Part shown: piece after piece, positions 7,709 through 16,337 of the stretch
Layout: each line of letters opens with the position of its first letter
Position numbering within the stretch: position 1 is the first letter of the stretch
NCBI RefSeq assembly: GCF_000310185.1
Contig: NZ_AMXD01000016.1
Location: 1-44,554, forward strand
Reading direction: 5' to 3'
Origin: Thauera aminoaromatica S2
Lineage (GTDB): Bacteria; Pseudomonadota; Gammaproteobacteria; Burkholderiales; Rhodocyclaceae
DNA length: 44,554 nt
The notes under the pieces: model-generated
Told to the model about the DNA's origin: nothing
Database searches by the model: none
The model's input: only the letters and a program-made list of their open reading frames with translations
Made by a program: the position numbers and the translations under genes

Positions 7709-8167
7709 ATGTCCCGACAGCCCCTCGCCCGCATCCTGCTCCTCGCCCTGCCCGCCGTCCTGCTGCTCGCCTGTTCGTCGGAGCCGCCCGATACCCACCC
7801 GGACAAGCCGGTCACCCAGCGCCGCGACGCCTTCAAGGCCATGCTGCGCAGCACCGAGCCCATGAACACCATGCTCAAGGACCGGCGTTTCGACGCCGAC
7901 CAGTTCGCCAGCCTCGCCGAGCAGCTCGCCGCGAAGCGCGACGCGCCGTGGAAGCACTTCGGCCCCGGCAGCAATTACCCCCCCACCAAGGCCCGCCCGG
8001 CCGTCTGGGAAAAGCCCGCCGAGTTCGAGCGCCGTCGCAGCGAGTTCATCACCGCCACCGACCGCCTCCTCGCCGCCGCTGCGGCGCGCTCGGAGGAACA
8101 GGCGCGCACCGCCCTCGCAGCCGTTCAGGACAGCTGCAAGGCCTGCCACAACGACTTCAGGCGCTGA
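7709..8167 (+). CDS. Cytochrome c'/c556-type lipoprotein
   Basis: 152 residues. The N-terminus ARILLLALPAVLLLACSS is a lipoprotein signal peptide with a lipobox ending LLAC, so the mature protein should be lipid-anchored on the periplasmic side. The remainder is a helical bundle (RRDAFKAMLRSTEPMNTML, then EFERRRSEFITATDRLLAAA) ending with the covalent heme site CKACH near residue 146, six residues from the C-terminus, as in cytochromes c' and c556. Length fits the family. The ATG at 7709 has a poor ribosome binding site but is the only start that gives the signal peptide. A sigma-54-like promoter lies 150 bases upstream. The likely role is electron transfer or gas binding; the partner is not known. 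Confidence 0.85.
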   Translation: MSRQPLARILLLALPAVLLLACSSEPPDTHPDKPVTQRRDAFKAMLRSTEPMNTMLKDRRFDADQFASLAEQLAAKRDAPWKHFGPGSNYPPTKARPAVWEKPAEFERRRSEFITATDRLLAAAAARSEEQARTALAAVQDSCKACHNDFRR

Positions 8168-8235
8168 GGCGGCAAGACTGCAGGCGCGATTGCGGAACCC
8201 GCGGTCCCACCGCGCGTCGTCGCATCTCCTGCGCC

Positions 8236-8371
8236 CGATCGCGACTCGCGTCGCTCCCACGGTGCGCTTCCGGAGACGCCGCGGTCTCGCGCAAGTGCGA
8301 TTCCAGCGTACGAGATCCCGCCGGGCGTTCCCGAACCTCATGCGCTCCGATCGCGACTCGCGTCGCTTCCG
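8236..8371 (-). repeat. Two tandem REP-like repeats
   Basis: Two copies in the same orientation, at 8236-8260 (CGATCGCGACTCGCGTCGCT and then CCCAC) and 8347-8371 (one base changed near the end). They occupy the 226-base gap between the cytochrome and the convergent radical SAM gene. Confidence 0.7.
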
Positions 8372-8393
8372 TCCTTGGCCCTGCCGCCGACAC

Positions 8394-9410
8394 TCAGCAA
8401 GCGGGTTGGTAGCGGCGGCCTTGCCAGCTTTCCCTCCGCGCCAGCTCTGCACTCAGCCGCGGGGCGAGCTCGGAGAGGCGGATGTTCCACTGCGGCGCCA
8501 GCTTCAACGCCGGGGGAACCTCGCTGCCCAGGCGCTGGAGCAGGATCGTGGGCGCAAGCCGCTCGACGAAGTCGGCCAGCAGCGCGATGTACTCGTCCTC
8601 GGCGAGCAAGGGTACGCTCGCGGGATCGCGCTCCCAGTCGCGTGCCATCGCGGTGCCCCTTACCAGCTGCAGCTGATGCAGCTTGAGCGCCGCCACCGGG
8701 AGCGCGGACAGGCGGCGCGCGGCTTCCAGCATGCCGGCGCGCGTCTCGCCGGGCAGGCCGAGGATCAGGTGGGCGGTCACCCCCAGGCCGCGCGCCGCGG
8801 CACGCCGGATCGCCTCCTCGCTGCAGGCGAAATCGTGGCCGCGGTTGATCCGGCGCAGGACTTCGTCGTCGCAGGACTCCACGCCGATCTCGAGCTCCAC
8901 GATGTGCTCGCGCGCGAGCTCGGCCAGGTAGTCGAGTACTACGTCGGGCAGGCAGTCCGGCCGCGTGCCGATCGCGAGCCCGCAGATGCGCGGGTGCGCG
9001 AGCGCGGCCTCGTAGCTCTCGCGCAGGCGCGCGAACTCGCCGTAGGTGTTGCTGTAGGTCTGGAAGTAGGCGATGAAGCGCGCGGTGCCGGGATAGCGCC
9101 GGTCGAGGAAGCGCAGCCCGGCGTCGATCTGCTCGCCGATCGGGTCGCGGCGATCCAGGTAGCCGGGGGTGAAGCCAGCGTTGTTGCAGAAGGTGCAGCC
9201 GCCGCTGCCCAGGGTGCCGTCGCGGTTCGGGCAGGTGAAGCCGGCCGCCACCGAGACCTTCTGCACCCGCCCACCCCAGCGCCGCTTCACGTGGTCGTTC
9301 CAGGCGTTGTAGCGGCGCTCGCCGAAGGGCGAAACCGCGTGCGGCTCATCGACCGGATCCAGCACCGGAGAGTGAACGCAGGGAGAGACGAGTGCGGGAA
9401 CCGGGTTCAT
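8394..9410 (-). CDS. TIGR01212-family radical SAM protein (YhcC-like)
   Basis: 338 residues. A radical SAM enzyme with an Elp3-like core: the cluster motif is CPNRDGTLGSGGCTFC (about residues 60-75; Cys with eight and then two residues between, typical of YhcC/TIGR01212), followed by FIAYFQTYSNTYG, the GTRPDCLPD block and ELEIGVESCDDEVLRRINRGH. ALKLHQLQLVRGTAMA near the end is also a family signature. It should bind a 4Fe-4S cluster and S-adenosylmethionine; the substrate is not established to my knowledge. The ATG at 9410 adds about 28 residues before SPFGERRYNAWNDHVK, the usual family start, and lacks a good ribosome binding site, so the true start may be a little downstream. It faces the cytochrome gene across the repeat region. 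Confidence 0.9.
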   Translation of the reverse strand: MNPVPALVSPCVHSPVLDPVDEPHAVSPFGERRYNAWNDHVKRRWGGRVQKVSVAAGFTCPNRDGTLGSGGCTFCNNAGFTPGYLDRRDPIGEQIDAGLRFLDRRYPGTARFIAYFQTYSNTYGEFARLRESYEAALAHPRICGLAIGTRPDCLPDVVLDYLAELAREHIVELEIGVESCDDEVLRRINRGHDFACSEEAIRRAAARGLGVTAHLILGLPGETRAGMLEAARRLSALPVAALKLHQLQLVRGTAMARDWERDPASVPLLAEDEYIALLADFVERLAPTILLQRLGSEVPPALKLAPQWNIRLSELAPRLSAELARRESWQGRRYQPAC

Positions 9411-9614
9411 GCGGGGAGCGAAAGTGGATGGACGGTGAAAGCGGCGCAGCCGGATGCCGCTGGCGAAGTTGCCGAGGCGCGAGTGTGCCGCCGATCGCCC
9501 GCGCAGCCCTTGACCGTGCGCAAACGCAGGCCGCTGGAGAAATCGCCCCGCGGAGCAGAATGGCTTGCGCGGAAGTGCCGCGCTTCGGAAGCCCTGCAGG
9601 AGCGGCAGCCCCGT

Positions 9615-10130
9615 TCATGCCATGCCGTGGTCGTCCTCGCCGATCAGCACGAGGCCGTCGGAGAGCCACTTGTGCGGCGGGATCTCGAGGTTGGTGGGGG
9701 CCGGCTGGCTGAGATAGACGCGGCCGGCGAGGTCGAAGATCGAGCCGTGGCAGGGGCACAGGAAGCCGCCGGGCCAGTCGGCGGTCATGCCCTCGGTGGT
9801 GCCGATGGCGAACTTCTCGGACGGCGAGCAGCCCAGGTGCGTGCAGATGCCGATCACAACGAGGTATTCCGGCTTGATCGAGCGCTGCCGGTTGGTGGCG
9901 TACTCGGGCTGCTGCGGTTCGCCCGAGACAGGGTCAGCGAGGCGGGCCTTATTGTGCTCGAGCGTGGCGAGCATCTCGGGCGTGCGGCGCAGGATCCACA
10001 CCGGCTTGCCACGCCACTCCACGGTCACCATGTCGCCGACTGCAAGTTTGGAGACGTCGGCCTCGACCGGCGCGCCGGCGGCCCGGGCGGGCGGCGGAAA
10101 AAAGGGCGAAGCGGCCGGGGGGCACTCCAT
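9615..10130 (-). pseudogene. N-terminally truncated Rieske iron-sulfur protein (PetA-like)
   Basis: From AAGAPVEADVSKLAVGDMVT to the end (WLSDGLVLIGEDDHGM) it matches the periplasmic domain of the ubiquinol-cytochrome c reductase Rieske subunit, with both cluster motifs, CTHLGC (about 96-101) and CPCHGS (about 125-130), plus the WRGKPVWILRRTPEML strand. The normal N-terminus, a twin-arginine leader and one membrane anchor, is missing: an in-frame stop lies just upstream and the only ATG (10130) gives a proline-rich MECPPAASPFFPPPARAA. No petB or petC gene follows. Without export and anchor it cannot serve in complex bc1, so it is probably a relic of a duplicated or rearranged petA. The cluster-binding domain itself is undamaged. 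Confidence 0.7.
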
Positions 10131-10184
10131 CGGAACTGCGCTGCCAGGGGCAAGACCGTCGAGGGGGGACGATCATGCAGCGAT

Positions 10185-10304
10185 CACGACGCGGCCTGCT
10201 TCGCTCTGGGCTCTACAAAGCAATCGGCGTACCAGCTCCAGAAAAGGCCGGTCTGTCGGGCATAGTTGTCGTATTTGGGCGCCTTGATACTGCCAAAGGC
10301 TGCC
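10185..10304 (-). pseudogene. Orphan C-terminal fragment of an unknown protein
   Basis: A minus-strand frame reads AAFGSIKAPKYDNYARQTG and FWSWYADCFVEPRAKQAAS and stops at 10185-10187. The tryptophan- and tyrosine-rich composition is unlike a random GC-rich frame, so it looks like the genuine end of a protein. No ATG, GTG or TTG is available in frame back to the regulator gene at 10396. It lies between the regulator and the truncated Rieske gene, so two unrelated gene ends are joined here. Family not recognised. Confidence 0.4.
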
Positions 10305-10395
10305 GCCCCCTCGATGGTACTGCCACAGCTGACAGCAACCCGGCACCTCCGCGACCAAGTGCCGCGATCCGGTGCTGCTTCCCGCGCCCCCCCAC

Positions 10396-11796
<1,401 letters not shown>

Positions 11797-11998
11797 GTCC
11801 TGTCAGATCTGGCGGAAGGTCTGCCAGCAGTCTGCGTCCCCGGGAGCGGCGCCGTCAATCGCCTCCCCTTGAGCCGGGCCTGGGCAGCGCGAGCGGGCGG
11901 CGCGACTGCGGCAGGCGTGCTTCGGCAACGTGCGCCGCGTCAGCGGGAACCGCAGGCTGCGAGGCGCGATCCGGGCGCTGTGGCGGTACGGGCTGCGG

Positions 11999-12004
11999 TA
12001 GACT
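11999..12004 (+). promoter_or_regulatory. -10 box before the GatB/YqeY gene
   Basis: TAGACT, about 88 bases before the ATG at 12092. No convincing -35 element is seen. The 295 bases between the two divergent genes (11797-12091) hold nothing else I can name. Confidence 0.3.
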
Positions 12005-12091
12005 CGGCCCCCGACCGGCGTCCTGCACGCCGCTCCGTGACCGGAGGCCTGCGTCGCACGCCTCCCCCGCTCGATTCCACCGGAGACCCCG

Positions 12092-12532
12092 ATGAGCCTG
12101 CTGGCCCAACTCAAGAAAGACTCCCTGCTCGCGCGCAAGGCTGCCGACAGCGTGCGCGCCACCCTGCTGTCCACCCTGATCGCCGAGGCCGAGATGGTCG
12201 GCAAGAACGCCGGCAACCGCGAGAGCACCGACGACGAGGTGCAGCAGACGATCCGCAAGTTCCTCAAGAACAACCAGGAAGCCGCGGCCGTGATCAGGGA
12301 CAGCGGCCGCCTGGCCGTGCTCGAGCGCGAGTGCGCGGTGCTGACGGCCTACCTGCCGCCGATGGCCACCGAGGCCGAGGTGAAGGCCTTCATCGCCGAC
12401 GCGGTCGCCAGCCTGGCCGAGCGCTCGCCCAAGCAGATGGGCGCGGTGATGGCTGCGCTGAAGGCCAAATACGGCAGCGGCTTCGACGCCAAGCAGGCGA
12501 ACGCCTGGGTCAAGGAAGCCCTGGCCGCTTGA
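12092..12532 (+). CDS. GatB/YqeY domain-containing protein
   Basis: 146 residues, the usual length for stand-alone YqeY. The domain matches the C-terminal tRNA-binding part of the GatB subunit of the amidotransferase: SLLAQLKKDSLLARKAADS, TIRKFLKNNQEAAAVIRDSG and the signature ECAVLTAYLPPMATEAEVKA, ending SPKQMGAVMAALKAKYGSGFD. It may act on tRNA or mischarged tRNA, but its role is not established. GGAG lies seven bases before the ATG at 12092. In many betaproteobacteria it sits in an rpsU-dnaG-rpoD cluster; here it stands alone, divergent from the sigma-54 activator and followed by a terminator shared with the convergent phasin gene. Confidence 0.9.
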   Translation: MSLLAQLKKDSLLARKAADSVRATLLSTLIAEAEMVGKNAGNRESTDDEVQQTIRKFLKNNQEAAAVIRDSGRLAVLERECAVLTAYLPPMATEAEVKAFIADAVASLAERSPKQMGAVMAALKAKYGSGFDAKQANAWVKEALAA

Positions 12533-12594
12533 GGCCCGTCGGCAGGCCCGGCCGGCCGCTGCGGCTTCCATGCGGCGAGCCGGGCACCATGTAA

Positions 12595-12628
12595 GAAAGG
12601 CCGCCCGGCAATGCCGGGCGGCCTTTTC
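12595..12628. terminator. Rho-independent terminator between convergent genes
   Basis: GGCCGCCCGGCA and TGCCGGGCGGCC form a 12-base perfect stem flanked by A and T runs, so it can work in both directions, for the GatB/YqeY gene and the phasin gene. Confidence 0.85.
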
Positions 12629-12667
12629 TGTTGCGTGGAGAAGCGACCGCCTCTCCGCGCGCTGCGA

Positions 12668-13216
12668 TCACTTCTTGGTCGCGGCGCTCACGGCCTTGAC
12701 GGTGGCTTCGGTCGCGGCGGCCATGTTGGCTTCGGCGACTTCGGCGGCTTGGCGGGCGGCCTTGCTGGCGTTGTCGTACAGGCTGTTGGCGGTGTTCATC
12801 GCCGAGCGGACGGCCTCGAACACGCCTTCCGAACCGGCGGGCGCCTGCTTGGCGGCCTGCTCGAGCATGTCGTGGAAGCGCTTGTTGAGGTCGGCGATCT
12901 GCTTCTCGAACAGGTTCGACACTTCCTGCTGACCCTCGGTGGCGATCTCCTGAACGCTACGGGCGTAGGCGACGGCCTTGTCGAGCATCGGCTTGGTCAG
13001 TTCGCCCTGGAGCTTGGCGAGCTGCTGCGGGTCCTTGGCTTCGGCCAGCTTGCGGGTGGTGGCGACGCTGTCCTCGAGCACCGAACGCACGGTGTTGAGG
13101 TTGAGTTCGGCCAAGCGCTCGGCACGGGCGATGGCGCTGTTGGCGAGCGACATCATGGCTTCGAGGTTGGCTTGGCCGACGGCGGCGAACTGCTCGGGGG
13201 TCTGGATCTTGGTCAT
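12668..13216 (-). CDS. phaP: Phasin family protein
   Basis: 182 residues, a polyhydroxyalkanoate granule-coating protein. It starts MTKIQTPEQFAAVGQANLEA, followed by LANSAIARAERLAELNLN and SVLEDSVATTRKLAEAKDP, as in betaproteobacterial phasin_2 proteins. The sequence is almost wholly helical and alanine-rich, without signal peptide, cysteine or membrane segment, and ends in a lysine pair. The open frame extends to 13327, but the ATG at 13216 is chosen because AAGGAAG precedes it and homologues begin there. It has a strong sigma-70 promoter flanked by two TGC-N3-GCA sites, suggesting control by PhaR. It coats storage granules and limits their coalescence. It shares a terminator with the convergent gene. 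Confidence 0.92.
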   Translation of the reverse strand: MTKIQTPEQFAAVGQANLEAMMSLANSAIARAERLAELNLNTVRSVLEDSVATTRKLAEAKDPQQLAKLQGELTKPMLDKAVAYARSVQEIATEGQQEVSNLFEKQIADLNKRFHDMLEQAAKQAPAGSEGVFEAVRSAMNTANSLYDNASKAARQAAEVAEANMAAATEATVKAVSAATKK

Positions 13217-13311
13217 GGCTGGCTTCCTTGGTGAGTTGCAGTGGAGTCGATGATGCGAAAGAAACTCGCGGTCCATGCGGCCTTGTTGCCCGAAACCATT
13301 CCGGCTTCGTT

Positions 13312-13327
13312 TTGCTGCACCGCACAA
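13312..13327. promoter_or_regulatory. Putative PhaR operator, promoter-proximal
   Basis: TTGCTGCACCGCACAA contains the imperfect palindrome TGC-ACC-GCA. It lies about ten bases downstream of the phasin -10 box, over the probable transcription start. A related copy lies at 13373-13385. Assignment to PhaR is an inference from the gene it controls. Confidence 0.5.
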
Positions 13328-13335
13328 TGGAGCCG

Positions 13336-13363
13336 ATTATAGCGTTGGGAATTCCACCGTCAA
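13336..13363 (-). promoter_or_regulatory. Sigma-70 promoter of the phasin gene
   Basis: On the minus strand, -35 TTGACG (13358-13363) and -10 TATAAT (13336-13341) are 16 bases apart, close to consensus. The -10 box is 120 bases before the phasin ATG. Confidence 0.75.
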
Positions 13364-13372
13364 CACTTTTTT

Positions 13373-13385
13373 GTTGCACCGCAAC
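13373..13385. promoter_or_regulatory. Putative PhaR operator, promoter-distal
   Basis: GTTGCACCGCAAC is a perfect palindrome (5-base arms around ACC) just upstream of the phasin -35 box. With the copy at 13312 it brackets the promoter. The 302 bases between the phasin and DUF3079 genes otherwise hold no gene I trust. Confidence 0.5.
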
Positions 13386-13518
13386 ATTTCGCTGTGCCAC
13401 CCGTTAGCCAAGTGGTGGAAATCCCGCTCGCAATCGCATTCGCCGCGATCCTCCTGATCCTCTTCCATCGAGGTTTCAGGCGCATGAAAGAGGCAGCGCA
13501 GCGCCCTCGCCCGCCTGC

Positions 13519-13731
13519 TCACGCCGCCTTCTTCTTGCCCGGCGTCGCGGGATCCTCCGGGTCGATGCCCCAGTCGCCATAGGTGTACCAGTCGTCGCCG
13601 AGCAGCTCGATCGGGTGCTGGGTGCGTCCCGAGCCGTTGCCGCAGCCGAGCGCATCGACCGGACAATATTTGTCACACCCCCAACAGATGCGCTCCGGGT
13701 TCTTCGGATGAAGGGGAAATTTCTTCGCCAT
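13519..13731 (-). CDS. DUF3079 domain protein
   Basis: 70 residues, beginning MAKKFPLHPKNPERICWGCD and continuing KYCPVDALGCGNGSGRTQHP. The cysteines in CWGCDKYC and LGCG (four in about 15 residues) are the mark of DUF3079 and suggest a bound metal. It ends in a lysine-rich tail. There is no signal peptide. An open frame reaches back to 13815, but GGAGAG lies seven bases before the ATG at 13731 and the family starts there. Function unknown. It is followed on the same strand by the phasin gene 302 bases away with its own promoter, and preceded by the cupin gene by 92 bases. Confidence 0.88.
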   Translation of the reverse strand: MAKKFPLHPKNPERICWGCDKYCPVDALGCGNGSGRTQHPIELLGDDWYTYGDWGIDPEDPATPGKKKAA

Positions 13732-13823
13732 GACCACACTCTCCAATACGCTGCCCGGGTTCCGGGCGCGCTCGACTGCCCGCGCGGGCACCCGGCAGGC
13801 GGCCGGGTGCGCCACCTCCCCGC

Positions 13824-14174
13824 TCAGGCCTTGCGCTCGCCCTTGAGCATCACCAGCAACATCTTGAACTGCGCGCGCGGCGCCACCGCATGCGGCGCGC
13901 CGGCGGGGATCAGCAACGTTTCGCCCTCGCCGAGCCGATGAATGTCGGCGTCGACGCGCACTTCCGCTTCGCCCTCCACACCGATCAGCAGCGCATCGAA
14001 GGGCGCGGTGTGCTCGCTGAGGCCCTCTCCCTTGTCGAAGGCGAACAGCGTGACGCTGCCGGCGGCATTCTTCACCAGCATGCGGCTCACGATCGCCTGG
14101 TGCTGGAAGTCGAGCATCGACTTGAGCTTCTCGACGCGGGTTTCGCCGCTCGCGGCATTCGTGCGATCCGTCAT
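13824..14174 (-). CDS. Cupin-domain protein
   Basis: 116 residues, a single small beta-barrel. Conserved cupin 2 features are visible: SVTLFAFDKGEGLSEHTAPF (motif 1, with one histidine) and GEGETLLIPAGAPHAV (motif 2, PxGxxH). The metal set seems incomplete compared with classic GxHxH cupins, so catalysis is uncertain and a sensing or binding role is possible. GGGAGGAA precedes the ATG at 14174, which I chose over the upstream ATG at 14201. The same strand carries DUF3079 downstream and the HPP protein upstream (76-base gap). Substrate unknown. Confidence 0.85.
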   Translation of the reverse strand: MTDRTNAASGETRVEKLKSMLDFQHQAIVSRMLVKNAAGSVTLFAFDKGEGLSEHTAPFDALLIGVEGEAEVRVDADIHRLGEGETLLIPAGAPHAVAPRAQFKMLLVMLKGERKA

Positions 14175-14250
14175 TTCGGGTTCCTCCCTTCTGTCAGGCA
14201 TTCCATTGCAATCCTACTCCTGCGCGCGCGGGTCGATCCGCCGGCGTCCG

Positions 14251-15357
14251 CTAAGCCCCGCGCTCGCCGGCGAAGAGCGCCGCCACCACGTCCGACTGGG
14301 TGATCATGCCGACCAGCCTGCCGTCCTCGTCGGCCACCGGCAGGTGATGCAGGCCGCCGTCCGAGAAGGCCCCCACCAGGTCGGCGAGCGATTGCCCGGG
14401 GCGGGCGCTGTGCACGCGCCCGCTCATGATCTCGGCGACCACGCGGGCGGTGCGCATGCGCGGCACCGGCTGCGGCTCGGGGTTGTGGCGGTCGATGAAG
14501 AAGTCCGGCACCGATACGATGCCGACCAGCCGGCCGCCCTCCTCCACCACCGGCAAGGCCTTGATGCGGTGGTGCGCGAGCAGCGCCCAGGCCTCGCCCA
14601 CCGGGGCCTGCGGACCCACGCTCACCACGTCGCGCGACATGATGTCGGCGCAGCGCAGCGCGCCCCAGGTGCGCCGGCGCGCGTTCATCTGCGCGCGCAC
14701 CATGATCTCCTCGAGGTCGTCGCGATCGACGTCGAGCACCTCGCCGAAAGAGGCCAGCGCCGCGTCGAGGTCCTCCGCACGAAAGCCGACGCGCTTGCTC
14801 GGCAGCGGATCGGCCGTGCCGTGCGCCTGCGCACGCGCGGGCGCAAGGTGCGGATAGCGCCGTCCCACGAGGTTGTTGAACAGGAAGGCGACCACCAGCA
14901 TCGCCAGCGTATTGACGAGCACGGGCATCAGCGCGAAGGCGTAGCCGAGTTCATGCACCATCGGACCACCCAGCACCGCCGTCAGCGCCACCGCTCCGCC
15001 CGGCGGATGCAGGCAGCGCAGCAGGAACATCGCCCCCACCGCCAGGCAGCCGGCGAGCGCGACGGCCATCCCGGTCTCGCCCAGCCAGCGATAGCAGCCT
15101 ACCCCGATCAGCGCCGACACCAGGTTGCCGACGAGGCTTGGCCAGGGCTGCGCGAGCGGACTCGCCGGGACACAGAACAGCAGCACCGCCGACGCCCCCA
15201 TCGGGAGGATGAACCACGGTTCCTGCCCGCCCAGCGCGAGGAAGCCGATCCACTCGGTGCAACCCAACCCTACCGCCACCCCCAGCGTCCCCAGTGCCAT
15301 CTCGCGCCGCCCCGCGGACAAGGCGGCAGGCAGGGAGAACAGTCGGGCGAGGGACAT
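14251..15357 (-). CDS. HPP-family membrane protein with C-terminal CBS pair
   Basis: 368 residues. Residues about 1-180 hold five or so membrane segments with the family motif LRCLHPPGGAVALTAVLGGP and WFILPMGASAVLLFCVP. After a linker come two CBS domains (about 235-360: ADIMSRDVVSVGPQAPVGEA, ALPVVEEGGRLVGIVSV, then HHLPVADEDGRLVGMITQSD), which usually bind adenine nucleotides. Some HPP proteins have been linked to nitrite transport, so an inner-membrane transporter gated by nucleotides is a fair guess. The open frame runs back through the tRNA gene to 15840, but GGAG lies seven bases before the ATG at 15357, which begins MSLARLFSLPAALSAG. Confidence 0.88.
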   Translation of the reverse strand: MSLARLFSLPAALSAGRREMALGTLGVAVGLGCTEWIGFLALGGQEPWFILPMGASAVLLFCVPASPLAQPWPSLVGNLVSALIGVGCYRWLGETGMAVALAGCLAVGAMFLLRCLHPPGGAVALTAVLGGPMVHELGYAFALMPVLVNTLAMLVVAFLFNNLVGRRYPHLAPARAQAHGTADPLPSKRVGFRAEDLDAALASFGEVLDVDRDDLEEIMVRAQMNARRRTWGALRCADIMSRDVVSVGPQAPVGEAWALLAHHRIKALPVVEEGGRLVGIVSVPDFFIDRHNPEPQPVPRMRTARVVAEIMSGRVHSARPGQSLADLVGAFSDGGLHHLPVADEDGRLVGMITQSDVVAALFAGERGA

Positions 15358-15731
15358 CGGCAGGCTCCAGCGGCGAGGCGCAACGAGGGGTGCCCACCGG
15401 TCGGTCAGGCAGGCAGGCGGCAGACTCCCGTCTGCACTGTCCGGCAAGCACGGCACCGTGCGGGTGGGCGCTCGCCCTTGCGGCATCGACACGCATCCGC
15501 ACGAGCCGGTCATTACATCAAAAAATGATATTTTAAACCGTATCCCGGATTCGGCGAGGACTCGCGGCATTACAAAATGTATGGGTGCGAGGGTGCGGGA
15601 GTCAGCGGGAACGGATGGAGGATGGGCGGCGGGTGCGCAACGGAGGGCGCGCGACCATTCGATCATCCACGACAAAAAGGCCCGGTACGCGGTCCGGGCC
15701 TTTCGTTTCGCCGAGAAATCGGCGCATTCGG
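15358..15731. other. Gene-free region between the HPP gene and tRNA-Val
   Basis: 374 bases with no convincing gene. It holds an AT-rich patch at about 15515-15540 (ATCAAAAAATGATATTTTAA), likely part of the HPP promoter, and the terminator of the tRNA transcript at 15674-15703. Confidence 0.5.
15674..15703 (-). terminator. Rho-independent terminator after tRNA-Val
   Basis: AAAGGCCCGG and CCGGGCCTTT pair across a short loop; on the minus strand the stem is followed by five T residues. It lies 29 bases past the tRNA 3' end and should end the hupB and tRNA transcript. Confidence 0.85.
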
Positions 15732-15807
15732 TGGTGGGTGCTGACGGGGTCGAACCGCCGACATTCGCCTTGTAAGGGCGACGCTCTACCGACTGAGCTA
15801 AGCACCC
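15732..15807 (-). tRNA. tRNA-Val, anticodon UAC
   Basis: The 76-base minus-strand sequence folds as a complete cloverleaf: acceptor GGGTGCT/AGCACCC, D arm GCTC-AGTCGGTA-GAGC, anticodon stem TCGCC/GGCGA with loop CTTACAA (anticodon TAC), T arm with TTCGACC, discriminator A and an encoded CCA end. It decodes GUA and probably GUG and GUU. It lies 39 bases after the hupB stop on the same strand, an order common in betaproteobacteria. Confidence 0.97.
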
Positions 15808-15846
15808 GCGCTTTCCCCGGCGCGGATGCCGGAGCAGCAAAGTCCG

Positions 15847-16119
15847 CTAGTTTACAGAATCCTTGAGCCCTTTGCCAGCGCGGAATTTCGGCACCTTGGC
15901 CGCCTTGATCTTGATGTTCTTGCCGGTGCGCGGGTTGCGCCCGGTGCGCGCGGCGCGCTCGCCCACGTAGAAGGAGCCGAAGCCCACCAGGGTGACCGTT
16001 TCGTCCTGACGGAGGGCCTCGGTCACCGCGGCAACGGTCGCGTCCAGCGCGCGCGCCGCATCCGCCTTGGTCATGCCAGCCTTCTCCGCAATGCTTGCAA
16101 CCAGTTCCTGTTTATTCAC
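15847..16119 (-). CDS. hupB: DNA-binding protein HU
   Basis: 90 residues, full length for HU. It binds and bends DNA without sequence specificity as a dimer in the nucleoid. It begins [20 protein letters not shown] and contains [20 protein letters not shown] and the beta-arm signature [20 protein letters not shown] with the conserved intercalating proline. The frame opens at an ATG at 16146, but the start is the GTG at 16119, preceded by GGAGG, as homologues begin MNK. A near-consensus sigma-70 promoter lies about 100 bases upstream. tRNA-Val follows on the same transcript. Confidence 0.95.
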   Translation of the reverse strand: MNKQELVASIAEKAGMTKADAARALDATVAAVTEALRQDETVTLVGFGSFYVGERAARTGRNPRTGKNIKIKAAKVPKFRAGKGLKDSVN

Positions 16120-16217
16120 TTGACCCCCTCCGGTTTTGTACTGCAATGGGTGGAACCGTGGCTTTGGAATGATCGGAGCGCACCACGGGTTGCGACATGA
16201 CCTGCGGAACTCGCGAT

Positions 16218-16247
16218 TTTATAGCGCGCGCGATTCAGCACTGTCAA
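16218..16247 (-). promoter_or_regulatory. Sigma-70 promoter of hupB
   Basis: On the minus strand, TTGACA (16242-16247) and TATAAA (16218-16223) are 18 bases apart (17 if CTATAA is used). It lies about 100 bases before the hupB start. Confidence 0.7.
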
Positions 16248-16337
16248 CGCGGCAGGAAGTGCCGCCGTGGGACATTCGACGAGACTTCCGGCGCGTGCGG
16301 TGCAGCATGGCCGGAGCCTGCATCTCCACCAGACCAC

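Noticed and set aside
4862-8167. A plus-strand open frame of 1101 codons over the PEP-binding protein and the cytochrome gene.
   Set aside because: It is antisense to a gene with clear domains. Only its last 152 codons (the cytochrome) are real; the rest is rich in histidine, arginine and glutamine, as expected for a GC-rich shadow.
11803-12273. A minus-strand frame ending four bases before the sigma-54 activator start (tail GDADCWQTFRQI).
   Set aside because: Most of it is antisense to the GatB/YqeY gene and there is no plausible start or domain.
12668-13216. The phasin's alanine-rich helices as a chemotaxis-like coiled coil.
   Set aside because: The N-terminal phasin pattern, its length and the promoter setting fit a phasin better.
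13394-13582. A GTG-started plus-strand frame of 62 codons with one hydrophobic stretch (IPLAIAFAAILLILF).
   Set aside because: It overlaps the 3' end of the DUF3079 gene on the other strand, lacks a ribosome binding site, and its second half is antisense to that gene. A small membrane protein cannot be excluded.
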